Positions 1-6,200 of a stretch of DNA of 10,136 nucleotides are shown in pieces. Position 1 is the stretch's first letter; each line of letters opens with the position of its first letter. A program made the position numbers and the translations under genes. The notes below the pieces were generated by a model, which was not told the DNA's origin, did no database searches, and worked only from the letters and a program-made list of their open reading frames with translations. Location: positions 1-10,136 of the forward strand of contig JAHEBY010000061.1 in NCBI GenBank assembly GCA_024642025.1, in the 5' to 3' direction. This stretch comes from Comamonadaceae bacterium (lineage in GTDB: Bacteria > Pseudomonadota > Gammaproteobacteria > Burkholderiales > Burkholderiaceae_C).

Positions 1-429
1 TCGGGAGGTGACATTCGTGGAGAAAAGGCCAGGGCGATCCTGCTGCGCTTCAAGGGCGTTCAATAGCCACACCTCGTGAACGAGCCCTTGTTGATCGCGC
101 ATGTAATTGACAAGCAAGCGCCGGCCAATGAGCGTGCCAGACATCACCAAGTTGTTGGAAACGCCCTTGATGCGAGCGCCTGGAGACAGCCGCTCGGGGT
201 TGCCATTGAGCAAAATCTGTGGCGGCGCCGTTACTTCCAGCACAGCCCGCAGTGCTGCTTTTGGGAACTCGCGTTGACCGGCGCCCGACGCGCTTTGAGC
301 CTGCGCCAAGGGTGCCGAAATGCTGAATACGCAACCGGCAACCAGAGCCACGCAAACGGGCAACGAACGGCCCAAGGCGTGCGCAAGGCGTCGATTTGAA
401 AAGCGATTATTTGAGGTGCAGCGGTTCAT
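1..429 (-). CDS. Small secreted/periplasmic protein of unknown function, C-terminus cut by window edge
   Basis: An open frame runs on the minus strand from an ATG at 427-429 to base 1 without a stop, giving 143 codons. An in-frame TAA lies two codons upstream of the ATG, so this is the earliest possible start. The N-terminus looks like a Sec signal peptide: arginine-rich residues 9-21, a hydrophobic stretch around 24-42 (VCVALVAGCVFSISAPL) and a likely cleavage site at AQA-QS near residue 45. The mature part contains LRAVLEVTAPPQILLNGN, then RLSPGARIKG, then LLVNYMRDQQGLVHEVWLLN, mostly short beta-prone stretches. I do not recognise a named domain. From memory, short proteins of this type (about 140-150 aa) are conserved but unnamed in Comamonadaceae, so the true end is probably just outside the window. 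No clear Shine-Dalgarno is visible. The gene follows a tRNA and its terminator, so it probably has its own promoter. Codon use matches the neighbours. Confidence 0.75.
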   Translation of the reverse strand, partial: MNRCTSNNRFSNRRLAHALGRSLPVCVALVAGCVFSISAPLAQAQSASGAGQREFPKAALRAVLEVTAPPQILLNGNPERLSPGARIKGVSNNLVMSGTLIGRRLLVNYMRDQQGLVHEVWLLNALEAQQDRPGLFSTNVTSR

Positions 430-453
430 GGTTTACATCCAGAGGCTGTTGAG

Positions 454-489
454 AAAAAACCCGCACCAACAAGGGCTGATGCGGGTCTT
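454..489 (-). terminator. Intrinsic terminator after tRNA-Met
   Basis: Read on the minus strand, ACCCGCA (480-486) pairs perfectly with TGCGGGT (459-465) around a 14-base loop. It is followed by a run of six T (454-459, the first shared with the stem). It lies about 12 bases past the tRNA CCA end, which is the expected place for the tRNA transcript to stop. It also separates the tRNA from the small secreted protein gene at 1-429. Confidence 0.85.
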
Positions 490-498
490 TCATTTTTG

Positions 499-575
499 TG
501 GTGGTGATAGGTGGATTTGAACCACCGACATCAGCATTATGAATGCTGCGCTCTAACCAACTGAGCTATATCACC
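499..575 (-). tRNA. tRNA-Met (CAT anticodon), CCA encoded
   Basis: The minus strand folds as a complete 77-base tRNA including CCA. The acceptor stem is GGTGATA (569-575) with TATCACC (503-509), followed by discriminator A and an encoded CCA (499-501). The D arm is GCTC...GAGC. The anticodon stem is CAGCA/TGCTG around the loop TTCATAA, which gives anticodon CAT. The T arm is GGTGG/CCACC with loop TTCAAAT. CAT is shared by elongator Met, initiator fMet and the lysidine-modified Ile2 tRNA. The paired first acceptor base pair argues against initiator, and the GGTGAT acceptor stem resembles elongator tRNA-Met of related bacteria as I remember them. A tRNA-Ile2 assignment is not strictly excluded. 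Confidence 0.93.
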
Positions 576-579
576 GGGA

Positions 580-616
580 GACGCGCATTATAGCGTTACG
601 CAGCTGGAGAGAGGCC
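580..616 (-). promoter_or_regulatory. Probable promoter of tRNA-Met
   Basis: On the minus strand a perfect TATAAT (587-592) ends 11 bases before the first tRNA base, followed by a GC-rich GCGCGTC discriminator. GC-rich discriminators are typical of stringently controlled stable-RNA promoters. There is no convincing -35 hexamer at 17 bp (GCCTCT at 610-615), so the call rests on the -10 box, the discriminator and the position. Confidence 0.6.
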
Positions 617-627
617 TGCGATAGGCC
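613..627 (-). other. Short hairpin behind the enoyl-CoA hydratase gene
   Basis: GGCCT (613-617) and AGGCC (623-627) form a 5-bp stem with a GCGAT loop, 10 bases past the stop of the hydratase gene. No T run follows in the direction of transcription, so this is at best a weak or Rho-assisted 3' end or an RNA-stabilising hairpin. It may be chance. Confidence 0.25.
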
Positions 628-637
628 GATTCGGTGC

Positions 638-1417
638 TCAGCTGTGGGTAAATGCCGCTTTTCGCTTATTCACAAAGGCGTCCATGCCTTCTTTTTGGTC
701 CGATGTGGCAAACAGCGCGTGAAAAAGGCGTCGCTCAAACGCAACGCCGTCGGCCAACCCGCCTTCAAAAGCCCGGTTGACCGACTCTTTGGCCGCCATC
801 ACTGCGATCTGTGAATAGTCGCAGATCATCAAGGCTGCGCCCAGCGCCTCGTCCATCATTTTGTCCGGCGCGACCACCCGGCTCACCAGACCGGCGCGTT
901 CCGCCTCCGTGGCGTCCATCATGCGGCCTGTCAATGCCATGTCCATGGCCTTGGCTTTGCCCACGGCTCGGGGCAGGCGCTGAGTGCCACCCGCACCCGG
1001 AATGATCCCCAGCTTGATTTCCGGCTGGCCGAATTTGGCGTTATCCGCAGCAATGATGAAATCACACATCATGGCCAGCTCGCAGCCGCCACCCAGTGCG
1101 AAACCGCAGACGGCGGCAATCACGGGTTTGCGAACAGAGCGAATCTGCTCCCAGTTGCGTGTGATGTAGTCACCTTTGTAAACGTCGGCAAAGCTGTAGC
1201 TGGCCATGACGCCAATGTCGGCGCCGGCGGCAAACGCTTTATCTGAGCCGGTGATGATGATGCAGCCAATACTTGCGTCGGCGTCAAATGCTTTGAGCGC
1301 CGTGCCAAGCTCGGTCATGAGCTGGTCATTCAGCGCGTTGAGTTGCTTGGGCCGGTTCAGCGTGACGATGCCAACCTTGCCGGCTTCGGTCCTCACAGTA
1401 ATGAATTCGTATGTCAT
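638..1417 (-). CDS. Enoyl-CoA hydratase (crotonase family)
   Basis: This 259-aa protein matches the usual length of monofunctional enoyl-CoA hydratases. These cytoplasmic enzymes add water to trans-2-enoyl-CoA to give 3-hydroxyacyl-CoA in beta-oxidation and related acyl-CoA pathways. The crotonase signatures are present: the CoA/oxyanion segment AFAAGADI (61-68), the second oxyanion loop FALGGGCELAM (106-116) with the first catalytic glutamate Glu113, and GQPEIKLGIIPGAGGTQRL (130-148) with the second, Glu133. Both glutamates correspond to Glu144 and Glu164 of the rat mitochondrial enzyme, so hydratase activity is likely rather than a divergent crotonase reaction. The start is well supported by AGGAG at 1424-1428, 6 bases before the ATG. 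It is the last gene of the minus-strand cluster, 69 bases behind the M61 peptidase gene. The physiological acyl-CoA substrate cannot be read from the sequence, so I give no symbol (ech, fadB1 and paaF-type names are all used for such genes). Confidence 0.95.
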   Translation of the reverse strand: MTYEFITVRTEAGKVGIVTLNRPKQLNALNDQLMTELGTALKAFDADASIGCIIITGSDKAFAAGADIGVMASYSFADVYKGDYITRNWEQIRSVRKPVIAAVCGFALGGGCELAMMCDFIIAADNAKFGQPEIKLGIIPGAGGTQRLPRAVGKAKAMDMALTGRMMDATEAERAGLVSRVVAPDKMMDEALGAALMICDYSQIAVMAAKESVNRAFEGGLADGVAFERRLFHALFATSDQKEGMDAFVNKRKAAFTHS

Positions 1418-1446
1418 GGGTTTCTCCTCTATTTGTGAAAGTTGGT

Positions 1447-1468
1447 CCGGGAATCCGTCAATCCCCGG
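1447..1468 (-). other. Hairpin between M61 peptidase and enoyl-CoA hydratase genes
   Basis: On the minus strand CCGGGGA (1462-1468) pairs with TTCCCGG (1447-1453), including one G-T pair, around an 8-base loop. It sits 18 bases after the M61 stop and upstream of the hydratase Shine-Dalgarno. No T run follows, so it is not a classic terminator. It could be a processing or stability element that uncouples expression of the last gene, or chance. Confidence 0.3.
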
Positions 1469-1486
1469 CGGGCTCAGTCTGCACGG

Positions 1487-3319
1487 TCACGATACAGGAT
1501 TCAGCCATTTTCTTGCGCACTCTGCATCTTTTAAAACCAGTCGCCAGGTGGACACGCCGGAAGGCAATGCCAGTGGCAATTGCAACAGGCGTTTGTCGCG
1601 CGATACCAGCGCGCTCACTTTCTTGTGGGTTCCGGCATACAAAAGCAGGTCGTCCAGTTTGCCCAGTCTCCAGGCGGACTTGTCGTTTCCTGTGGTCTCG
1701 ATGCCCAGCCACTCGTCGCCAGACTGGAATCCGGCCTGCTCGGCAGCACCACCGCGCAGCACAGTCTTGACGGTGATGTTGCTCAGGCCAGCGTTCTCGC
1801 TAACCCGCAGTCCAAGGCGCTGGGCCAGTTGCGCCGGGTCTTCCATCACTGTGATGCCATGTGCTTCCAGCAACTCCTTTAGTGGCAAGACCTGAGTGCT
1901 GTGCACCCAGTGCGCCAGCTCGGGCGAAAACGACCGCGCGCCAACGGCTTCGATCGCGGCGCTGAAATCAGATTCCGTCATCGGCCCAGCCTGGCAACGC
2001 TGCCAAAGTTCGCGCATGACGTCGTCCAGCGAAGCCTTGCCGCCCGCCCTGAGCGTGAGGTCGAAACACAATGCCACCAGAGCGCCCTTGGTGTAGTAAC
2101 TTACAGTTGTGTTAGGGGTGTTTTCATCCTGTCGGTAGTACTTTACCCACGCGTCAAAACTGGCCTGGGCAACCGTTTGAACCAGGTCACCAGGCGTTTG
2201 CTGCACCTGGTTGATCGTCTTGTTCAGCAACTTCAGGTAGGTTACATCGTCAATCAAACCGGCACGTCTCAGCAACAGATCATCGTAATAGCTGGTGAAG
2301 CCTTCAAAGAACCAGAGCAGCTCGGTATAGTTTTCAGCTGAATAGTCATACGTTGCGAATTCGATTGGCCGCAGGCGTTTGACATTCCATGTGTGAAAGT
2401 ACTCGTGGCTGATCAGCCCAAGCAGCGTTGTATAGCCTTCGGGCTGCCGAGCGGGTTTGCCATCTATGGCACCCCCCTTGCCAATAGCTGCCCGCCGGGG
2501 CAGATCTTTGCGAGAGCAAATCAGGGAGGTGGAATTGCGGTGCTCAAGACCACCGTAGCCGTCGTCCACTGCATTGAGCATGAACAGGTAGCTCTTGTGC
2601 GCCGGGCTGTCGGCCTTGGTTGGCTTGGCGGCCCGTGCTTTGCCTGCTTTTGGATGCCAGAAATCCATCTGGGTCTCGCAGATTTTTTGCGTGTCGGCCA
2701 ACAGGCGGGCACCGTCAAAAGATGCAGTTGCCCCGGCCACCACAAAGCGGTGCTGTACACCGCGGGCCATAAAGTTGCCGCTCCAGAAGCTGCCCATTTC
2801 CACCGGACAGTCCGCCAATTCGTCGTAGTTGGCGGCGACGTAGGTGCCAAAACCGCGCTCGGTGGTCTTCTTTGACGTGAGCCCGGTTGCAACCGACCAG
2901 TGGCGGGTGGCGGCATTGGCAGCCAATTCAAGCCCATGCGCATATTTCGTCTGTCCATGTACTTGAAGGCACAGACTGGTGGCGTTGAAAAAGCCTCGTG
3001 ATGTATCCAGCCACGCTGTACGGACCGAATTGTCCAGCGCGTAGACCTCATAGGTCAGCTTCAGAGGCTTTGCGGGGGTGCACTGAATTTCCCAAGTGCA
3101 TTTGTCAAGCTGATCGGTGTGCAGTCGGCGCGTACCCTGCGCAGCTGTTAACTTTTGAAGATTCTTGGAGAACTCCCGAATCAGGTAGCTGCCAGGAATC
3201 CACGTCGGCAAGGAAACGCGCTGTATCGCGGCGGGCTTTGCAATTGTCAACGTCACGACGAAGAGGTGCGCCTGCAGATTGGCGCACTCAACCCGGTAGT
3301 GAACCGGCCCCGCCACCAT
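1487..3319 (-). CDS. M61 family metallopeptidase (glycyl aminopeptidase type) with PDZ domain
   Basis: From the Met at 3317-3319 the protein has 610 aa, typical for bacterial M61 peptidases. The N-terminal beta-rich domain starts at VHYRVE (6-11) and contains SLPTWIPGSYLIREFSK (36-52), a strong family signature. The gluzincin core has GYGGLEH (254-260), the zinc motif HEYFH (His305, Glu306, His309) in SHEYFHTWNVKRLRP, and the third zinc ligand Glu339 in FFEGFTSYYDD. A C-terminal PDZ domain covers about 487-582 (VKTVLRGGAAEQAGFQSGD). Family members remove N-terminal Gly or Ala; the substrate here is unknown. No signal peptide is seen, so it is probably cytoplasmic. Two Lys/Ala/Gly-rich insertions (about 223-242 and 278-294) flank the active-site segment. 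A start at 3343, overlapping the dsbC stop by 11 bases, is also possible. I prefer 3319 because a weak AAGG lies upstream, 13 bases separate it from dsbC, and the family N-terminus begins soon after. Confidence 0.93.
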   Translation of the reverse strand: MVAGPVHYRVECANLQAHLFVVTLTIAKPAAIQRVSLPTWIPGSYLIREFSKNLQKLTAAQGTRRLHTDQLDKCTWEIQCTPAKPLKLTYEVYALDNSVRTAWLDTSRGFFNATSLCLQVHGQTKYAHGLELAANAATRHWSVATGLTSKKTTERGFGTYVAANYDELADCPVEMGSFWSGNFMARGVQHRFVVAGATASFDGARLLADTQKICETQMDFWHPKAGKARAAKPTKADSPAHKSYLFMLNAVDDGYGGLEHRNSTSLICSRKDLPRRAAIGKGGAIDGKPARQPEGYTTLLGLISHEYFHTWNVKRLRPIEFATYDYSAENYTELLWFFEGFTSYYDDLLLRRAGLIDDVTYLKLLNKTINQVQQTPGDLVQTVAQASFDAWVKYYRQDENTPNTTVSYYTKGALVALCFDLTLRAGGKASLDDVMRELWQRCQAGPMTESDFSAAIEAVGARSFSPELAHWVHSTQVLPLKELLEAHGITVMEDPAQLAQRLGLRVSENAGLSNITVKTVLRGGAAEQAGFQSGDEWLGIETTGNDKSAWRLGKLDDLLLYAGTHKKVSALVSRDKRLLQLPLALPSGVSTWRLVLKDAECARKWLNPVS

Positions 3320-3332
3320 GGGTGAGCGGGCC

Positions 3333-4058
3333 TTACTTGGCATTCGCCAGATGCTGTTCTATCTGCTCGGTGTTGATGGCGCCTGGCACGCGCTTTCCGT
3401 TGGCAAAGATCAGCGTGGGGGTGCCGGTGATCTTGTATTTTTTGCCAAATTCGGCATTGCGCGCAAGTGCCGCGGCGTCGCAATTACCCGGCGGTGTAAC
3501 CTGATCCCGCATCATCCAGTCTGTCCAAGCTTTTGCCTTGTCTTTGGCACACCAGACGTTTCTCGATTTCTCCACCGAATCAGGGCCCAATACCGGGTAG
3601 AGATAGAGGTATACGGTGACGTTGTCGACCTTCTGCATGTCGCGCTCAAACCGCTTGCAGAAGCCGCAATTCGGATCTTCAAAAACGGCTATTTTCCGCT
3701 TGCCGTCGCCGCGAACGATCGTGAAGGCGTCTTTAACAGGCAAGCTGTCAAAATCAATGGCCATCAGTCTTTCCACGCGTTCTTCCGTCAGGTTTCGGCG
3801 GTCCTTGACGTCAATCAACGAGCCTTGAATCAGAAAATCCCCTTTTGCATCCGAGTACATGATTTCAGTACCGCTGTAGCGGACTTCAAACAGACCTGGC
3901 ATGGCGCTGGGCTTGATTTCGTCGATTTTTGGTAATTGCGGCAACCGCTCCGAGAGGGCCTTGCGAATGGCAGCTTCTTGCCCAAAGGCGCTGGTGCCCA
4001 TCAATAGTACCGCCACAGAACCGGCGATGGCAAAGAGCGTTTTTAGTTTGTTTGTCAT
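3333..4058 (-). CDS. dsbC: Periplasmic thiol:disulfide interchange protein DsbC
   Basis: This is a 241-aa DsbC-family isomerase, which rearranges wrong disulfides in periplasmic proteins and is normally kept reduced by DsbD. A signal peptide (KLKTLFAIAGSVAVLLMGTSAFGQ, in two parts: basic KLK, then the hydrophobic core and AFG-Q cleavage) precedes the dimerisation domain (about 28-85: AIRKALSERLPQLPKIDEI, then VRYSGTEIMYSD, FLIQGSLIDV). The thioredoxin-like catalytic domain follows, with FEDPNCGFCKRFE containing the active-site Cys131-Gly-Phe-Cys134, and the cis-proline loop TGTPT with Pro214. Two further cysteines, Cys170 and Cys193, correspond to the structural disulfide of E. coli DsbC. An ATG two codons upstream (4062-4064) is possible, but ACGGA (4065-4069) directly abuts it and has good 6-base spacing to the ATG at 4056-4058. 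The gene follows the monooxygenase gene by 19 bases and runs into the M61 peptidase gene, so it lies in the same transcription unit. Confidence 0.95.
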   Translation of the reverse strand: MTNKLKTLFAIAGSVAVLLMGTSAFGQEAAIRKALSERLPQLPKIDEIKPSAMPGLFEVRYSGTEIMYSDAKGDFLIQGSLIDVKDRRNLTEERVERLMAIDFDSLPVKDAFTIVRGDGKRKIAVFEDPNCGFCKRFERDMQKVDNVTVYLYLYPVLGPDSVEKSRNVWCAKDKAKAWTDWMMRDQVTPPGNCDAAALARNAEFGKKYKITGTPTLIFANGKRVPGAINTEQIEQHLANAK

Positions 4059-4064
4059 CAGCAT

Positions 4065-4069
4065 TCCGT
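4065..4069 (-). promoter_or_regulatory. Ribosome binding site deciding the dsbC start
   Basis: ACGGA on the minus strand touches the first possible ATG (4062-4064) but lies 6 bases before the second (4056-4058). The spacing favours the second ATG, which also gives a normal signal-peptide N-terminus (MTNKLK). Confidence 0.5.
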
Positions 4070-4077
4070 AATTTCAG

Positions 4078-5202
4078 TTAATAAGCACTAGTCCCCATAG
4101 CCCGCCTGGCAACCCATCTTTTGACCATCGCACTGGCATCAAACTCATTCAGGCCCCAATTTCGCGCACCTTGCCAAGGTTCTCCGCGCTTGGCAAAAAG
4201 ATTTTGCAGCATGTCGGTGGCGGTTCCCATCGCCATGACGTCAAGCTTTCTTGATCGCTCATATTGCCTCAACAACCGCTGGTCCCCCGCAGAACGCCAA
4301 TAGGCCCGGCCTTTAAGGACCGTCGCCAATTGGTCAACGTCGGCAAGCCCCAGGTTCAGGCCCTGACCCGCCAGCGGATGAACGGTATGGGCGGCGTCTC
4401 CAGCCAACGCCCAGCTCCGCCCCTCTTGCGATCCAGTCCACTTTTTTGCCCCGGCCATTTGCAGAGGCCACACGGCGCGATCACTGACGAGTGTCATCTT
4501 TCCCATCTCATGGGCACTGGCGTCTTCCAGTGCACGGGAAAACGAATCGCGGTCCAATGCCACCAAGTCCCCAGCCCGGTCTTCCCAGACTGACCACACC
4601 AGAGCTACAGAGTTCCCTTCTGGGCCGTCCAACGGTAAAAATGCCAATATTTCGCCATTTTTGAACCATTGCCGAGCTATTTGATGATGCGGCTTCTCAC
4701 AAGTCAGTCGCGCCGCAATGGCCGACTGGCCATAGGGCGTGCTTTCAAAATCCACGCCGAACTCAGCCCGCGTCCGGCTGGCCTTACCCTCACACACCAC
4801 CGTCAACGCTGCGTTTTGCGGTTCGTCCAGTTCTTCGATCAGACCTTGGTAGCGCGTGGCCTCGGCAAGGCGGGCCTCCAGCGCGGCTACATCCGCAATC
4901 CACGCGAGAGCCGAAACGCCCTGCTCTGATGCGTGAAAGTTAACTTCGCCGCCGTCATCGCCGTGGATCGTCATGCCCAGAACAGGCGTAGCCTCAGTTG
5001 CGTCTGGCCAGCACCGCACCGATTCCAGCAGCGCGCGCGATCTGGCGTTCAGCGCATAGGCGCGTACATCCTTTGTGTGCGGGGTATTTTGGCCTGAAGT
5101 GGTCACAATCCCAACGCGCAGGCGCTCGCCCGCAAGCAAAAGCGCCAGTGTGCGGCCAACTACACCCGCGCCGCGGATACACACATCAAGATGTCGAGGC
5201 AT
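4078..5202 (-). CDS. FAD-dependent monooxygenase, UbiH/UbiF/COQ6 family
   Basis: The 374-aa protein is a class A flavoprotein hydroxylase of the family that hydroxylates the ubiquinone ring in Proteobacteria. The N-terminal Rossmann motif is RGAGVVGRTLAL with GxGxxG at 11-16. The FAD ribityl-binding segment GDAAHTVHPLAGQGLNLGLAD is intact (268-288, Asp269) and is a UbiH-family hallmark. The middle has the family sequence PYGQSAIAARLTCEKPH (156-172) and a hydrophobic ILAFLPLDG. One oddity is the second FAD/NADPH motif, usually xxADGxxS, which reads VVCEGKAS (135-142), with Glu in place of the Asp. It is slightly shorter than most UbiH/UbiF (about 390-400 aa). Which ring position it modifies cannot be told; family members differ (UbiF, UbiH, UbiI, UbiL, UbiM), so no symbol is given. 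The Shine-Dalgarno is weak. It is the first gene of the minus-strand cluster and diverges from the MOSC gene. Confidence 0.9.
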   Translation of the reverse strand: MPRHLDVCIRGAGVVGRTLALLLAGERLRVGIVTTSGQNTPHTKDVRAYALNARSRALLESVRCWPDATEATPVLGMTIHGDDGGEVNFHASEQGVSALAWIADVAALEARLAEATRYQGLIEELDEPQNAALTVVCEGKASRTRAEFGVDFESTPYGQSAIAARLTCEKPHHQIARQWFKNGEILAFLPLDGPEGNSVALVWSVWEDRAGDLVALDRDSFSRALEDASAHEMGKMTLVSDRAVWPLQMAGAKKWTGSQEGRSWALAGDAAHTVHPLAGQGLNLGLADVDQLATVLKGRAYWRSAGDQRLLRQYERSRKLDVMAMGTATDMLQNLFAKRGEPWQGARNWGLNEFDASAMVKRWVARRAMGTSAY

Positions 5203-5222
5203 CTTGCCATTGTAAAAGCCAA

Positions 5223-5242
5223 GGCAAAATTGCGTTTTTGCC
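5223..5242. promoter_or_regulatory. Perfect inverted repeat in the divergent monooxygenase/MOSC promoter region
   Basis: GGCAAAA (5223-5229) and TTTTGCC (5236-5242) form a perfect 7-bp inverted repeat with a 6-base TTGCGT spacer. It lies in the 74-base gap between the divergent starts at 5202 and 5277. A further TTGCC occurs at 5204-5208. The arrangement is compatible with an operator for a dimeric regulator, or with a small hairpin. No regulator gene is adjacent, and a TACAAT -10 candidate for the monooxygenase lies beside it (5209-5214, minus strand). Confidence 0.35.
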
Positions 5243-5276
5243 AGTGAATCAATCTGTTACCTCAAACTATCCGCCT

Positions 5277-6149
5277 ATGAAGATAAACAAAAAAGAGTTC
5301 GACGTAGCCGCCAGCATTTCCCGCCTGTTCATTTACCCCATCAAGTCCTGCGCGGGCATTGAAGTCCAGAAGGCCCAATTGTTGGACACCGGGCTGGAAT
5401 GGGACCGCAACTGGATGGTGGTGGACGAGGCTGGCGAATTTGTGACGCAGCGTGAATTACCGCGTATGGCGTTGATTGAGCCGCGGCTCCAAACTGAGGA
5501 AATGACACTGAGCGCACCCGGCATGCTGGCCTTACAGGTGCGTCTGGACCGGGTTGAGAAGCCGGTGCGCGCTCGCGTTTGGGACGATGAAGTCAGCGCA
5601 TTTGATATGGGCGACATGGCAGCGCAGTGGTTCAGCGATTTTCTCGGGCAAAAGCTCCGGTTGGTGCGGTTTGACCCGGACCACATGCGCTGGTCCAGCA
5701 TGAAATGGACGGGCGGTGCGAAAGCGCCGAACCAATTTTCAGATGGTTTCCCGATTCTGATGATCAGCGAGACATCGGTCGATGCCTTGAACTTGCGCCT
5801 CAAACAATCGGGCGAGGCTGCGGTTGGTGTAGAGCGATTCCGTGCAAATGTAATCTTGACGGGTCTTGACGCGCACGATGAAGACCGTCTCGACATCTGC
5901 CACTTCGCTGCGGCGGATGGCATGGCTGAAATCAGGCCTGTCAAACCCTGCGCCCGATGCCCGATCCCCAATATCGACCCAGTGACTGCCATCAGTTCTC
6001 CGACAGTAAGCGACTTTCTGCAAACCTATCGCCAGAATGACCTCATGAACGGTGCCATCACGTTTGGCATGAATGCGATTGTGGTGAGCGGCGAAGGCCG
6101 GTGGCTGCAAACGGGGCAGGCTGTGTCGGCCAACTACCGGTTCGACTGA
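5277..6149 (+). CDS. MOSC domain protein, mARC/YcbX-like
   Basis: The 290-aa protein has the two-domain layout of mARC/YcbX proteins. The MOSC N-terminal beta-barrel domain starts at ASISRLFIYPIKSCAGIEV (12-30) and includes GLEWDRNWMVVDEAGEFVTQRE in two pieces (39-50, 51-60). The MOSC domain follows with DGFPILMISETSVDALN (156-172), ERFRANVIL (186-194) and the cysteine motif KPCARCPIPNID (223-234). Cys225 matches the conserved molybdenum cofactor ligand cysteine, and the motif RCPIPNID is typical. Family members carry sulfurated Mo cofactor and reduce N-hydroxylated compounds. Unlike E. coli YcbX, it ends after the MOSC domain without a 2Fe-2S ferredoxin domain, so it would need a separate electron donor. 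The ATG at 5277 has no clear Shine-Dalgarno. A GTG at 5244 is in frame and possible. The open frame extends further upstream only as antisense to the monooxygenase gene. Confidence 0.9.
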   Translation: MKINKKEFDVAASISRLFIYPIKSCAGIEVQKAQLLDTGLEWDRNWMVVDEAGEFVTQRELPRMALIEPRLQTEEMTLSAPGMLALQVRLDRVEKPVRARVWDDEVSAFDMGDMAAQWFSDFLGQKLRLVRFDPDHMRWSSMKWTGGAKAPNQFSDGFPILMISETSVDALNLRLKQSGEAAVGVERFRANVILTGLDAHDEDRLDICHFAAADGMAEIRPVKPCARCPIPNIDPVTAISSPTVSDFLQTYRQNDLMNGAITFGMNAIVVSGEGRWLQTGQAVSANYRFD

Positions 6150-6158
6150 GCCTCTTCT

Positions 6159-6180
6159 ACGCCTGAACTACACTAGGCGT
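6159..6180 (+). other. Hairpin between MOSC and ychF genes
   Basis: ACGCCT (6159-6164) and AGGCGT (6175-6180) form a perfect 6-bp stem with a 10-base loop, 9 bases after the MOSC stop. Only a weak T stretch (GATTTTC at 6184-6190) follows. It may be a poor intrinsic terminator or an mRNA 3' stabiliser before ychF. The loop contains TACACT (6169-6174), a 4/6 match to a -10 box, so a promoter for ychF here is possible but unproven. Confidence 0.35.
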
Positions 6181-6200
6181 CCTGATTTTCGAGGTTTGTT

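Noticed and set aside
499..575. tRNA-Met as an attachment site for an integrated element
   Set aside because: No integrase gene, no repeated tRNA 3' end within the window and no composition change. The tRNA is followed directly by its own terminator and an ordinary gene.
1206..1895. Plus-strand open frame (229 aa) opposite the hydratase and M61 genes
   Set aside because: Crosses the gap between two real minus-strand genes and has Ser-rich low-complexity translation; a shadow.
4998..5276. 93-residue upstream extension of the MOSC protein
   Set aside because: It reads antisense through the start of the monooxygenase gene. Homology to the MOSC family begins only after the ATG at 5277.
5333..5992. 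Minus-strand open frame (219 aa) opposite the MOSC gene
   Set aside because: Antisense shadow with Ser/Arg-rich composition; the plus-strand frame carries conserved MOSC motifs throughout.
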